This document shows, one piece after another, positions 30,101 to 39,319 of a stretch of DNA of 40,715 nucleotides. The position numbers were made by a program, and so were the translations under genes. The stretch spans positions 1-40,715 of the forward strand of contig CANQUZ010000003.1 in assembly GCA_947627165.1 (NCBI GenBank), in the 5' to 3' direction. Origin of the DNA: an uncultured Roseburia sp. (GTDB taxonomy: Bacteria > Bacillota > Clostridia > Lachnospirales > Lachnospiraceae). Each line of letters opens with the position of its first letter. Position 1 is the stretch's first letter. Under the pieces are notes generated by a model. The model was not told the DNA's origin and searched no databases. It was given only the letters and a program-made list of their open reading frames with translations.

Positions 30101-33100
30101 AATAAGTAATGCTCATGCCCGATGTCGAAGGCGCCTTATGGTCTACAATAAATGGCCCGCTTGCCACCTCCGCCGCCGGATTTAACGCCAAATCTTTGTA
30201 TTGAATTGCCACATTGTATATGGCATCTGCAAACTGAGAGGAAATTTTTGCGGTATGCACATCTCCCTTTTTCGTCCATACACAGGTTCTAAGATAATCC
30301 TGCAGGTCTGCGGTCGAAACGTTTTCGCCCCTGATATTTACTGCGGACATCGTAACGTCGATATCCTCTTTTCTGAAATTATGTTCCGTAATGCGGATTG
30401 TGGCTGTCTGAGGTTCTTTTTCCGCCGTATAGTCATTATAAGAGAACTCAACGATCGGAATTGTCCCGTCAATCACAATTTTCCCTGACGTGTACGTCGG
30501 TATTGCTTTGCCTACAGGATCCGTATATTCCACGCTGACGACATAGTCGCCGTCCCCGGAAAGCGTAAATTTTGCCTCATGCTCATCCTGCTTTCCGGTA
30601 TCCTTCCATGCCACGGACTGCTTCGTTTTTTCGCCGTTATTTTTGCTGACATAAATGCTGGCGTCGCCCGCAAAAAAGTTTGCCTCGGTAATATCCACGG
30701 TAAATTCCACATCGCCCGAAAAATAATGAGTGTCGCCCACTTTCTGCTGCGTCCCGCCGTTTTTCAGCTGATAGGTAATCGTCTCTTTTGGGGAAACGGT
30801 ATCAACGACCAACAGATTTCCTGTGTCGTCTTGGACATCCGATTCGTTCCCCGCTTTGTCTATCGCCATCATCTTCAAGGAGCCGTTTAATTGTTCCGCA
30901 ACTTCACTGGGAAGCTGTATTACAGCGGTGTATGTGCCGTCTGTGCCATTCTGTTTCGCTTCCACACTTCCTTTGTCTGTTTTAAGGTTTGTATCGCTGG
31001 ATCCTTCCTTGCGGTTATACTCCCAGACAATTTCCGCTACTCCCGATGTAGCGTCATATGCCGTAAAGGTAACGTCCACGACAGAATCATAGTAGTTCAC
31101 TTTGTAATTCGCTTCGTCCTTAACAGCTTTCGCGTTTGAATACTGAATGCCCAATCTATCCGGTTTTATGCTGTCCAGACGGATGATTTCAGTCGGAATC
31201 TGAGCCGTTATCCCTTTTGTTTCCTTATTTTTTAGGTATACGATCCTGTCCTTTTCCCCTTGGTCGCCAAATACTACGGAATCAGCAAAGGTTCCGTCTA
31301 CTGCATCGGAAATCTGATATCCTTCCGCCGGCACTACCGTTACCGCAGTCTTATACCACCCCGCCTTGCCGTTAGGTTCTGTCAGTTTCGTTCCATCCGG
31401 AGCCAGAAGCGTGATGGGTGTTCCGGGTGTTGGTTCTAAATTTATCTCAATCTCATAAGATGCGGTTGCCGCGCCATAGACTGTCCTGGCAACGCTTTCA
31501 CCTTTCGCAATTTTCGTTCCCTCAGCCTTATTGGCAGTAACTGTTACGCTGATTTTGCCGCCAGCTTCTTCAAGTGCCTTACTTAATTTAACAATGTCTG
31601 AAACGCTTATCTTTCCGCTTTTCAAATCAATCTCTAATCCCGCTTCCGAAATATTGTCGTTGGTTTCCCACAGTTTCGCCTGATAAGAAATGTCCCCCTT
31701 GTCGCCGTTGTTGTTGTCGTTGTTGTCGCCGTTGTTGTTGTCGTTGTTGTCGCCGTTGTTGCCATAAGTTTTTTGCGCCACCATAAAAGGCACCGTCTGC
31801 TGCCCAATCGTGTAATCAACACTTTCCTCATCAGACTTCACCAGCCCGCTTTCTGTGTTTTTCAATGCAAACTTCAGCAGCCCGCTTTCTGTGTTTTTCA
31901 ATGCAACGGATACACTGCACATCGCTTCTTCATAGTTTTTATCACCCTCTACCGATGCCGTCACCTTTATGATATATCCGCCCTTTTTAACAGTGAGTTT
32001 TCCTTGCCCGTCTATAGACGCAATTTGAGTAATGTCCGTACTGTCGTCAACCGCGCAATTCTCTACCTTGTATGATATCTCCCTGCCTTCACCTGATGTT
32101 GCAGACTCTGCTTTGAAATCAACACTTGTCTCTGTTCCGTCACATTCTATCTCTGGAACCGGTGATAAAAAGGAAATTTCCTGCTCCGCTTTTGCTATGG
32201 TAATCTGCACAGTTCCTAAATCGGTTTCAGCATAGTTGCCAGCCTCTTCACCCTCTCCTCTTACCCTAAGTTTTACTTCATAAGTTCCGGCATCTTTTCC
32301 TATCGGCTTCCCTTCAGACCACTTAGACCACGCAATCGGCTCCGGCCACTCAATCGATCCCCCTTCTTTAAACTGCACGCTGTATTCAACGACATAGTCA
32401 GATGCTTCACCATTCAATGCGTTCTTAAGCTCGTCATTTCCCCCCGTGTATGCAATGTCCAAAAGTTCCTGTTCTTGTCCTGTATAAACAAACTTCTCTG
32501 ATTTGGGGGAAACTGTTATTCCTGTAGTATCTATTTTGGCTTGCGTAATTTCTGCCTTACCCCACGTTTCTGAGTCGATTGTAAAATCATAATAGTTGTT
32601 TCTTTGAATCGTTACTTTATAGGAGTAACTTCCTACTTTTTTAATCTGAGGTATATTCGCTTCCTCTATTTCATAAACATAAGTATAATCTTTTCCATCA
32701 TAGTTTATAGTGATGATATCCCCTTTAATTACACCCTTAATGTTGACAATATTATGCTCTTTACCGTCATATATTTCATTACATGGAGTTATTTCAATAT
32801 CCATGTTTGCTTGCTTAATTTCTGCATCACTCACCCCACCATCTGTTCCTGAGCTAATCACAAAGTCATTGTAGTTTTTGTTTCTTTGAATCGTTACTTT
32901 ATAGGGGTAACTTCCTGCGTTTATAATCTTAGGTATCTCATTTTCACTTTCTTCTCCGTTGTAAGTATAAGTACAACTTGTTTCAAGACATTCAATCGTA
33001 ATCCAATCGCCAATCTCCGCCCCTTTAATGTCGACAATATTATGCTCTTTACCGTCATAGGTTTCATTACATGGAGTTATTTCAATATCCATGTTTGCTT

Positions 33101-33629
33101 GCGTAATTTCTGCATTACTCAGCTTTTCTGGGTCGATTATAAAGTCATTAAAGTTCCCCTCTCTGCTAATCTTTATACCATAGGAATAAGAAGCTACTTC
33201 TTCAATTTCCGGTACTTTTTCTGTATAAGGATATGGATATTCTTCTCCCTCATATATAACAGTAGCCTTATCGCCGTCTACTATTCCTATAATCTTCTCA
33301 ACAACCGGATGCCCTTTCTTATCATAAACATTCTTCCAAGGAGTTATTTCAAGTTCCCCTTTGTCTAGCTTTTCAGTATAGAGAGCTATCAGCTCGTCGC
33401 TTTTCTCCCCTTGCTCAGTCCCCTCTTTTTTCACATCATTTTCTTTCTCTTCGGGATCTGCCTCCGTTGTGTCATCCTCTGTGGACTCCCCCGTTTCACT
33501 CCCACTCTGAGGTGTTTCCTGCGCACCTCCTACACGCATAGTAGAAAAAGGAATAAAGTTTAGTAACATCATGACAACCATCAGTGACGCAATCATTTTT
33601 AAAATCTTCTTTTCAGTCATCCTTTTCAT
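27183..33629 (-). CDS. Giant (2148 aa) surface protein with MBG-like and Ig-like repeats
   Basis: N-terminal signal sequence, repeated [14 protein letters not shown]-type modules, then repeated Ig-like modules ([14 protein letters not shown]..., [15 protein letters not shown]...), C-terminal [32 protein letters not shown]. Confidence 0.88.
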   Translation of the reverse strand: MKRMTEKKILKMIASLMVVMMLLNFIPFSTMRVGGAQETPQSGSETGESTEDDTTEADPEEKENDVKKEGTEQGEKSDELIALYTEKLDKGELEITPWKNVYDKKGHPVVEKIIGIVDGDKATVIYEGEEYPYPYTEKVPEIEEVASYSYGIKISREGNFNDFIIDPEKLSNAEITQANMDIEITPCNETYDGKEHNIVDIKGAEIGDWITIECLETSCTYTYNGEESENEIPKIINAGSYPYKVTIQRNKNYNDFVISSGTDGGVSDAEIKQANMDIEITPCNEIYDGKEHNIVNIKGVIKGDIITINYDGKDYTYVYEIEEANIPQIKKVGSYSYKVTIQRNNYYDFTIDSETWGKAEITQAKIDTTGITVSPKSEKFVYTGQEQELLDIAYTGGNDELKNALNGEASDYVVEYSVQFKEGGSIEWPEPIAWSKWSEGKPIGKDAGTYEVKLRVRGEGEEAGNYAETDLGTVQITIAKAEQEISFLSPVPEIECDGTETSVDFKAESATSGEGREISYKVENCAVDDSTDITQIASIDGQGKLTVKKGGYIIKVTASVEGDKNYEEAMCSVSVALKNTESGLLKFALKNTESGLVKSDEESVDYTIGQQTVPFMVAQKTYGNNGDNNDNNNGDNNDNNNGDKGDISYQAKLWETNDNISEAGLEIDLKSGKISVSDIVKLSKALEEAGGKISVTVTANKAEGTKIAKGESVARTVYGAATASYEIEINLEPTPGTPITLLAPDGTKLTEPNGKAGWYKTAVTVVPAEGYQISDAVDGTFADSVVFGDQGEKDRIVYLKNKETKGITAQIPTEIIRLDSIKPDRLGIQYSNAKAVKDEANYKVNYYDSVVDVTFTAYDATSGVAEIVWEYNRKEGSSDTNLKTDKGSVEAKQNGTDGTYTAVIQLPSEVAEQLNGSLKMMAIDKAGNESDVQDDTGNLLVVDTVSPKETITYQLKNGGTQQKVGDTHYFSGDVEFTVDITEANFFAGDASIYVSKNNGEKTKQSVAWKDTGKQDEHEAKFTLSGDGDYVVSVEYTDPVGKAIPTYTSGKIVIDGTIPIVEFSYNDYTAEKEPQTATIRITEHNFRKEDIDVTMSAVNIRGENVSTADLQDYLRTCVWTKKGDVHTAKISSQFADAIYNVAIQYKDLALNPAAEVASGPFIVDHKAPSTSGMSITYSESVLDKALSLITFGYYNPSVTVTFTAYDETSGIDYFIRSYMRQKGVSESNIEEYSDAKVNVKQDSADASKFTASIILPKKEAEQLRGTMAFTATDKYNNRSNKVTDTKHVIVVDTITPSMTAEYTEADRTAGNKMYYNNAAAVTFTVNEANFYGEDVVVKVSKDGGEAKELSLEWEDLSTDVHRATYSIAARSNHANDGDYVITVAYTDRSDNKMKTYTSKTLVMDTTAPVIDVAYANKKEMAENKMEDSEGHERIYWNTTQTATVTVTEHNFDADEVEFTILATDAAGNSLNEDSVSYKSAWTTQGAQHTITITYPGDANYTFDVAYTDMATNEAEDYNEEYFTVDTSKPADLQISYSTSILEAILSGISFGFYNEKATVTVTATDDISTVNQFTYSYLKAEGVSGVNAELTEEVIEESNIAYSDGGATATATFEIPRDALTNTEQFNGSVQFAAADRAGNESDYLEDDKRIVVDNISPTATVECNAPVQTNGTISYYDGDITATITIEEANFYEEDAVVEVTKDGAAYPVRPVWSDNSTDVHVGTFTLAEDGDYFITINHTDKSNNQMQEYTSDQLTIDTDIKEAVITVNGGDADGKAFKDDVVLGISFEDTNFESYEVSLARTSYADKNIDVTETFLNKGISVNENGGSATFDTFEKIKENDGIYTVKVSLKDRAGHTIEKEETFTVNRYGSVYEYSDYLVSLIKDGGAYVQKVSDDLVITEYNADRLVNQSLDIEISKDGRPLDSSAYNVTPDISEQTEVGSSGWYQYQYTISKDNFDTDGIYKIAVSSEDATGNTPENTPDHTNYENNAILFRVDGTAPEINSITGLESSIINAPEVNVSYQVYDTIGLQSVVVLVDGKEVNHITDFSGDANNYSESFVLGESKSAQNVKLVVTDLAGNVTDTSSEKFTSAFPFFDSVIVSTNFFVRWYADKALFWGTIGGTAGVVAGGSAGAAFFLRKRKKIVVG
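31701..31763 (-). repeat. 24-bp-period tandem repeat encoding GDNNDNNN
   Basis: gtcgccgttgttgttgtcgttgtt units in the giant gene. Confidence 0.9.
31843..31906 (-). repeat. 36-bp-period duplication encoding ALKNTESGL
   Basis: agcccgctttctgtgtttttcaatgcaa at 31843-31870 and 31879-31906. Confidence 0.9.
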
Positions 33630-33684
33630 CCGTTTTTTCTCTCCTTATCCGTCTCTGCCCTCTCGTCCGCCGACATCGATGCCG

Positions 33685-34176
33685 CTAAATCGTTTCTTCG
33701 GTATGTATCAGCACCACTTCTTCTATCTGTTCCAGAAGCATCCCGCCTGTTTTATTTCCGGGGAGAAGCCCCGTATCCTCCAATAGTTCCGTCTCGCCCG
33801 CTTCCCCCAGCTTTTCCGTCGTCCCGCCTAAAAGCCCGGTAGCCTCACCATCATAGGACGTTCTATGATTTTCTTTTAAAAGCGCTGTTCCGTCATGGGT
33901 TCCGCCAATCGCCGTTTTCTTCTGATCCTTTATGGGTTCCGCCTGTCTCCCCTTTTCCTTATCCATCCTGCCGAGGCGATCATAAGATTTCTTTCCGGTC
34001 TTTTCATTTTCTTTGCGCATTCTCTCAATGGATTTTCTGGCATTTCTTCCTGATAAATCCCCCATCACGACAGGGATCTTAAAAACAAAGAACAAGATGA
34101 TTGCCGTTGCCAGACAAATACCGGCGGCCGCAAAAGAGAAGTATGAAACCGTCGTTAATGTATCAGCCATACTCAT
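33685..34176 (-). CDS. Small membrane protein with C-terminal T-x-L-L motif array
   Basis: One TM (YFSFAAAGICLATAIILFFVFKI) and a charged tail with GTALL, EATGLL, ETELL, DTGLL; stop overlaps the kinase gene start region (reading along the operon it follows the kinase). Confidence 0.75.
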   Translation of the reverse strand: MSMADTLTTVSYFSFAAAGICLATAIILFFVFKIPVVMGDLSGRNARKSIERMRKENEKTGKKSYDRLGRMDKEKGRQAEPIKDQKKTAIGGTHDGTALLKENHRTSYDGEATGLLGGTTEKLGEAGETELLEDTGLLPGNKTGGMLLEQIEEVVLIHTEETI

Positions 34177-35861
34177 TCCTCCTCTTGCACATTTTCATAA
34201 GTTCTAATGATTGCCTGCCTGTAAGAATCATAATTGTCAATGATTTCCTGCCTTAGCTTTTGAGACTGCTCTTTCTGCACCGTTAATTCCTTTGCGCTTT
34301 CGTAGACGCTGTCCATCCTTTGCAGAATTTCATTTTGATCCACATTCACCTGCATCATGCTGCTCCGCTGGTCATACATAAGCATAAACACTGCGTTATA
34401 CAGTGAGAGCTGATCATAGGCACCCACGCTTTTAACCTTGCCTAACGCATCGTCTATCGTATGAAGCAACGCCTCATAATTGTCTTTAGAGGCTTCTTCC
34501 ACGGTGGAAGAGCTTAAAATATATTTTTTATAGAAATAGCAAATCTGATAATAACAGTCGGACAGGCTCTTATTTTCAAAATCCGGGGAAATATCGGCAT
34601 TCTCATAGTTGGCTTCAAAAAAAGAATACGCTTTCTGCACTCTGGTGGAAAAACTATAGCTGCCGTCCCCCTCTGTATAATAATTAAAATACATCATGCC
34701 GATTTTGTAATTCAGGTCTGCCTCTGAAGCACTAGTTCTGTCAAATCCGTCTTTATTTGCATTGTAGAGGGCGAGGAACTCGTCATTTTCTGATTTTTCA
34801 AATTGACTTTCGTCTTCATAGGCTTCCAGCATCTTAAAGTAAGCATCCATTCTATCAGGATATATTTCTATTGCTTTTTTATAACTCTCTACCTTATCCT
34901 CTAACGAGGTGGATGCCGCTAAAGAAATCAGCGCATCGTAATTGTTATTGTTCATGGCTGTTGCCGCTATGCTGCATCCAATCCCCACTGCCAGACATAA
35001 AACAGACATAATCGCTGCGGCAAAGAACAACCCGACTTTCCGCTTCTGCTTCTGTTTATAGCCTTTTGTTATCAATTCCGGATGTTCTAAGTCGTACAGG
35101 AGATCCGCGCAGTTCTGATAACGGTTTTCCGCTGCCGGCTCCACGCACTTGTCGATAATCAGTTCAATACCTTCCGACAATTCCGGATTCCACATTCTGA
35201 CCGACGCATATTTTTCCCCGCTTCTTGGGTCTATCCCGGTCAATAGCTGATGCATGGTCATTCCCAGTGCGTATATATCCGACCTTGCGTCTGTCTGCCC
35301 GCTGTACTGCTCCGGCGGTGCATATCCTTTCGTGCCAAGGACTGTCGTATCGGAAAGCTGCTGCTCCTTATATTCCCTGGCTATGCCAAAATCTATGATT
35401 TTGACATTCCCCTCCGGTTTCAGCATCACATTTGCCGGCTTCATATCCCTATAAATAATGGGCGGCTTGCGGGAGTGAAGATAAGAAAACGCTTCGCAAA
35501 TCTGTTTTGCCCACTCAATGACCAGTTCTTCCGGCTGCGCGCCATATTCATTCAAAATCTTATCTAGCGATTCCCCTTCGATATAATCCATAATAACGTA
35601 AATCGTCACACTGTTTTCAATGATATCCACAATCCGCGGCAGTGCCGGATGGTCCAGTTTTTTTATCATATGGGCTTCTGCCAGCAGGCTGTTCACAATC
35701 ACTTCATCATTTTTACCGCTGCCTTTTTTTCTGATTTCCTTTACTGCCCACTGCTTGTTGAGACGGGTGTCCATGGCAAGGTAGACAATGGACATTCCAC
35801 CTCTGCCGATTTCTCTTAATATTTCATATTTCTCTTCAATGACTGCTCCAATTTCTGCCAT
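34173..35861 (-). CDS. Hanks-type Ser/Thr protein kinase with TM and non-PASTA C-terminal domain
   Basis: IGRGGMSIVYLA, AVKEI, IIYRDMKPANVML, IIDFGIAREY, GTKGYAPPEQY; TM near residue 285; helical TPR-like C-terminus. Confidence 0.95.
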   Translation of the reverse strand: MAEIGAVIEEKYEILREIGRGGMSIVYLAMDTRLNKQWAVKEIRKKGSGKNDEVIVNSLLAEAHMIKKLDHPALPRIVDIIENSVTIYVIMDYIEGESLDKILNEYGAQPEELVIEWAKQICEAFSYLHSRKPPIIYRDMKPANVMLKPEGNVKIIDFGIAREYKEQQLSDTTVLGTKGYAPPEQYSGQTDARSDIYALGMTMHQLLTGIDPRSGEKYASVRMWNPELSEGIELIIDKCVEPAAENRYQNCADLLYDLEHPELITKGYKQKQKRKVGLFFAAAIMSVLCLAVGIGCSIAATAMNNNNYDALISLAASTSLEDKVESYKKAIEIYPDRMDAYFKMLEAYEDESQFEKSENDEFLALYNANKDGFDRTSASEADLNYKIGMMYFNYYTEGDGSYSFSTRVQKAYSFFEANYENADISPDFENKSLSDCYYQICYFYKKYILSSSTVEEASKDNYEALLHTIDDALGKVKSVGAYDQLSLYNAVFMLMYDQRSSMMQVNVDQNEILQRMDSVYESAKELTVQKEQSQKLRQEIIDNYDSYRQAIIRTYENVQEEE

Positions 35862-35873
35862 ACCCAGTTCTCC

Positions 35874-36638
35874 TTAATATACCTTGATTAGGATGACAGA
35901 AATGTTGTCCTTTTCCTGTCGGCGTTTATTTTCTTCTATTAAGTCCCTTGCATTTGCACGCATGACTTCTTTATTAACAAAATTTACAGGACGAAAAGAT
36001 TCATATATTTCCGCTTCCGTTATCTCATGCCGGAAACCATCGGAACAAAGCATATAGACTCCCCTTTCGCAGCCGCCTTGCAAAATATCGGGTTCTACCT
36101 TTTCAGACGCCCCAACGCATTGAAGCAGCATATTTCTCCTCTTGTCTGTCCTTGCCTGTTCTAAGGTCATTGTCCCTCTCCGGATTTCCCTCGCCACAAA
36201 GGTCTGATCTTCTGTAAGCTGCCTGATTGCTGTATCGATGTGATACGCTCTTGTATCTCCCACATGGCCAATCAGATACTCATCACCTGCCAAAAGCAGC
36301 CCGGTAAAGGTCGTCCCAAGGCTTGCTCCTATGGTCTGGCTGTATTGCAATATTTTGACATTGAGGTCTTTGAGCATGAAAGACCATTTTGCCCCTATAA
36401 TCTCCAGATTCAGATTTTCAAGTTCAAACGGCAGCTCTTCCTCGAACCATCGGGCAAACTCCCTGACCACTGTGGCGCTTGCAAGCTCCCCTTTTGCCAA
36501 TCCTCCCATGCCGTCGCATATCACCGCCAATAAGACCTCTCCTATACCGCATTTAGCGTGTTTGATTAAAACGCTATCCTGATTGGTTTTTTTTGACATT
36601 CCCACGTCCGTCTCTGCTATTGCCTTATATCGCAGCAT
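35874..36638 (-). CDS. PP2C-family protein phosphatase
   Basis: LLAVICDGMGGLAKGELAS, IGHVGDTRAYHI, LCSDGFRHEITEAE, KDNISVILIKV. Confidence 0.95.
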   Translation of the reverse strand: MLRYKAIAETDVGMSKKTNQDSVLIKHAKCGIGEVLLAVICDGMGGLAKGELASATVVREFARWFEEELPFELENLNLEIIGAKWSFMLKDLNVKILQYSQTIGASLGTTFTGLLLAGDEYLIGHVGDTRAYHIDTAIRQLTEDQTFVAREIRRGTMTLEQARTDKRRNMLLQCVGASEKVEPDILQGGCERGVYMLCSDGFRHEITEAEIYESFRPVNFVNKEVMRANARDLIEENKRRQEKDNISVILIKVY

Positions 36639-36653
36639 AACCGCTCTCCTTTT

Positions 36654-37676
36654 CTATGCCTGAGAATGAAATACAAACTCTTCATTCCCTAACCTGACGT
36701 TGTCGCCTTCATGGATTTCCACTTCTTTCCTGGGAGTAATCGCTACGCCATTCACAAATGTTTTATTCTTAGAATTTAAGTCCATGATAAAATACCGCTG
36801 TTCTCTTCTGATAATATCCGCATGGCTTCGGCTTACCGCATGATTGTTACTGACAAAATAATCGGAATAGCTCTTTTCTTTTCCTAGTCTGTACACTGGT
36901 TTATTAATTTGAATTGTTTCGTCAGTGAGCACACGGTAAAGAGTGGCAAATTTTTCATAGTCGTCTCCTTCTAATAATCCCGTTGCTTCCTCCTCAATAA
37001 ATAGGACGGTCGTTTCCTCTTCTTTTAATAGTGCAGTCGCTTCCTCCCCGCTTTCCCTGTCATAATGTGCGTAATAGTCCGCCTGCTTATCTGTCATAAA
37101 ACTGACAGTAGGATGTCTTTTAATAATATGCACAACGCTTCTGTCTTCTTTGGCTATATACGCTTCTATTTTTTCCGGGTCAAACGACGGCAGCTCCCGC
37201 AGGAAATATACAAAGCGGGAAATATAGTCGTTCTCCTGCTCCGGCATTGGTTTTGCCGTATAAATCATATGGTACATCGTATCAAACGGCTCTGCTTTCT
37301 GCGCCGGCAGCAGCGGTAAATATATAAATTGGAGTTCTTTTGTGTGCTCATTGATAAAAATATGCTCAATGTCAAAAATAACGTTGTTGACGTTTAGCTG
37401 CGCCTGAGCCATTTTCCGATATAAATCCACAAACTGCTCCATGATGAAGAAAAAGTCATATTTGCTGATGGATTTTTTCAGCCGGTCATATAACCTGACG
37501 CCAATGGGGCCTGTATATTCTATTTTTTTCTTATTTATCCTGTTTACTTTCAGCAAACCCCTGACATTTTTTTGAGAAAATTTTTCCAACTCAGTTTCAT
37601 CCAGCTTCTCCCCTATGGAGAGTTTTGCTTTTACAATCAACTGACAGCCTTTTGATTTTTCTGTGATTTTTGCCAT
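36654..37676 (-). CDS. FHA domain protein with DUF6382-like N-terminus
   Basis: C-terminal FHA: YRLGKEKSYSDYFVSNNHAVSRSHADIIRREQRYFIMDLNSKNKTFVNG; linker with EEATALL, EETTVLF, EEATGLL. Confidence 0.9.
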   Translation of the reverse strand: MAKITEKSKGCQLIVKAKLSIGEKLDETELEKFSQKNVRGLLKVNRINKKKIEYTGPIGVRLYDRLKKSISKYDFFFIMEQFVDLYRKMAQAQLNVNNVIFDIEHIFINEHTKELQFIYLPLLPAQKAEPFDTMYHMIYTAKPMPEQENDYISRFVYFLRELPSFDPEKIEAYIAKEDRSVVHIIKRHPTVSFMTDKQADYYAHYDRESGEEATALLKEEETTVLFIEEEATGLLEGDDYEKFATLYRVLTDETIQINKPVYRLGKEKSYSDYFVSNNHAVSRSHADIIRREQRYFIMDLNSKNKTFVNGVAITPRKEVEIHEGDNVRLGNEEFVFHSQA

Positions 37677-37792
37677 CGTTCGTACTCTTCCTTTTCTCTT
37701 TTACCTGCTGCCTTTCCCTGGCATACCAAAAAATTTTCTATGTATAAATATCCTAAAAATACAAATCTTATAATAAAAGCGTCTTCAAAAGC

Positions 37793-37819
37793 GATTGCGT
37801 AGAACTGCCTGTTCTTAAC
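37793..37819. repeat. 27-bp inverted repeat, left copy, flanking the tyrosine recombinase
   Basis: gattgcgtagaactgcctgttcttaac is the exact reverse complement of 39293-39319. Confidence 0.95.
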
Positions 37820-37885
37820 AAACCTGCAAAAAGCCCTGTTTTTACCGCATTTATCAAAATGTAAGACCATTTCTTTGACCATTTA

Positions 37886-39016
37886 TCACACGCCAAGCCG
37901 TGCCAGTTTTTCTATCTGGGTTCTTTTTTGTTCCACAGACGAATGCACATAGGTATTTAAGGTGATATTTACGGAAGCATGGCCTAATAATTCGCTTAGC
38001 GTCTTAATATCTACGCCGACTTCCACGCAGCGGGTTGCAAAGGTGTGGCGCAATCCGTGAAAATGAATGTCTGTTATGCCGCAGTTCTGCAAAATTTTAT
38101 GGTAGCGGTATTCAAATGTCCTGGGACTTACAAAAACATCCGTCGTTGAAACGGCAAACTCGGAGTTTGATATGGATTTCCAGTTTTTTAGGATTGCCAG
38201 CAGTTTTGAATTGATGGGAACATCCCTGGCGGAAGCCCTGGTTTTGGGAACATCTATCACCAATTTTGTTTTGGAAGCTGCGCCGCAGTCCTCATTCTTC
38301 ACGCGGGATACCGTATGCCGGATATGGATGATCTTATTTTCAAAATCAACCTCTTCCCATCTGAGCGCGCATATTTCTCCTATGCGCAGTCCCCCATAGA
38401 TTGCCAATGCGATTCCGGTTTCGGTGCAGCCTGTATTTTGGGCGATGTATCTTTCCAGTTCCAACTGTGAATTTAAGTCCAACACCTCTGTTTCCTGCTT
38501 TACGGCTGCGGGCTTGGCGATATAATGGTTTTTTAATTCCCCCCGGTATCCCATGGCTGCGGCATATTCCAGGACAGACGTCAGAACAATCAAAATCAGT
38601 TTTACATAAGAAGAACTAAGGGGCTCCCGATTTTTCAAGTTACCCGACGCCATCTTATTGGAAATAAATCTGGCAATAGCGTGTTCATCCAGCGTTTGGA
38701 TGTCATAGGCTTGAAAGACAGGCATTAAGTGGGTTTCCAGAATCGTCTGATATTTTAACAGCGTCGCCCCTTTATGATTCGCAGACTGTAACAAAAGCCA
38801 TTCTCCCGCGATTTCGCCAAATGTCTTCCCCTGATTCCGCCTCTCTTCCTCTGATTCACACTCCTTTTTTAGGTTTAACAGTTTCTCCTTGACTTCATGA
38901 TAGGTTTTGCCATAAAGGGATTTGATCTTTGCCGATCCATTGGCATAAGATAATTTCACACGCGCTTCCCATCTTCCATCTTTTCTTTTCCGAATATTTT
39001 CTCCTCTTTTAGACAT
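37886..39016 (-). CDS. Tyrosine recombinase/integrase
   Basis: Catalytic motifs YGGLRIGEICALRW, FHGLRHTFATRCVEVGVDIKTLSELLGHASVNITLNTYVH; N-terminal arm-binding-like KRKDGRWEARVKL. Confidence 0.95.
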   Translation of the reverse strand: MSKRGENIRKRKDGRWEARVKLSYANGSAKIKSLYGKTYHEVKEKLLNLKKECESEEERRNQGKTFGEIAGEWLLLQSANHKGATLLKYQTILETHLMPVFQAYDIQTLDEHAIARFISNKMASGNLKNREPLSSSYVKLILIVLTSVLEYAAAMGYRGELKNHYIAKPAAVKQETEVLDLNSQLELERYIAQNTGCTETGIALAIYGGLRIGEICALRWEEVDFENKIIHIRHTVSRVKNEDCGAASKTKLVIDVPKTRASARDVPINSKLLAILKNWKSISNSEFAVSTTDVFVSPRTFEYRYHKILQNCGITDIHFHGLRHTFATRCVEVGVDIKTLSELLGHASVNITLNTYVHSSVEQKRTQIEKLARLGV

Positions 39017-39234
39017 CGTTTTACCTCATTTCTGCGCCGCTTTTGCCCCGGCTTTGCCGAGGCGCAGGCTTGTTTCTGCCTTCCGAATTTGGTTTATGAC
39101 CATTTTTTTGACCCTTAAAATCATTTTTTTACACTTTTTAGATTTAAAAATCAACAAATACCACAAAACTTTCGTACATTTTTTATTCTTATTGGTTATT
39201 TTGTTGAAAAAATATAGAAACCGTGATAGAAATC

Positions 39235-39263
39235 TTGCAAAAAAATAGGCGATATGTTAGACT
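39235..39263 (+). promoter_or_regulatory. Candidate promoter directed outward across the right inverted repeat
   Basis: TTGCAA (39235-39240), 17-nt spacer, TAGACT (39258-39263) preceded by TGT (extended -10-like). Confidence 0.4.
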
Positions 39264-39292
39264 GACAGTAGTTTTTTATACCATGGCAGGAC

Positions 39293-39319
39293 GTTAAGAA
39301 CAGGCAGTTCTACGCAATC
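39293..39319. repeat. 27-bp inverted repeat, right copy
   Basis: gttaagaacaggcagttctacgcaatc is the exact reverse complement of 37793-37819. Confidence 0.95.

Noticed and set aside
31701-31763. Short regular repeats resembling a CRISPR array
   Set aside because: Repeats are contiguous without spacers, in frame, and encode a GDNNDNNN linker. No cas genes or other CRISPR-like array seen in the window.
37637-37882. 81-aa ORF between the recombinase and the FHA gene
   Set aside because: It runs through the 27-bp repeat and the promoter/RBS region of the FHA gene and overlaps the FHA start; no recognisable domain. Treated as intergenic.
37793-39319. Recombinase region as an integrated mobile element with attL/attR
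   Set aside because: Flanking repeats are inverted, not direct, and no cargo or excisionase is present, so an invertible segment fits better; an older integration plus inversion cannot be excluded.
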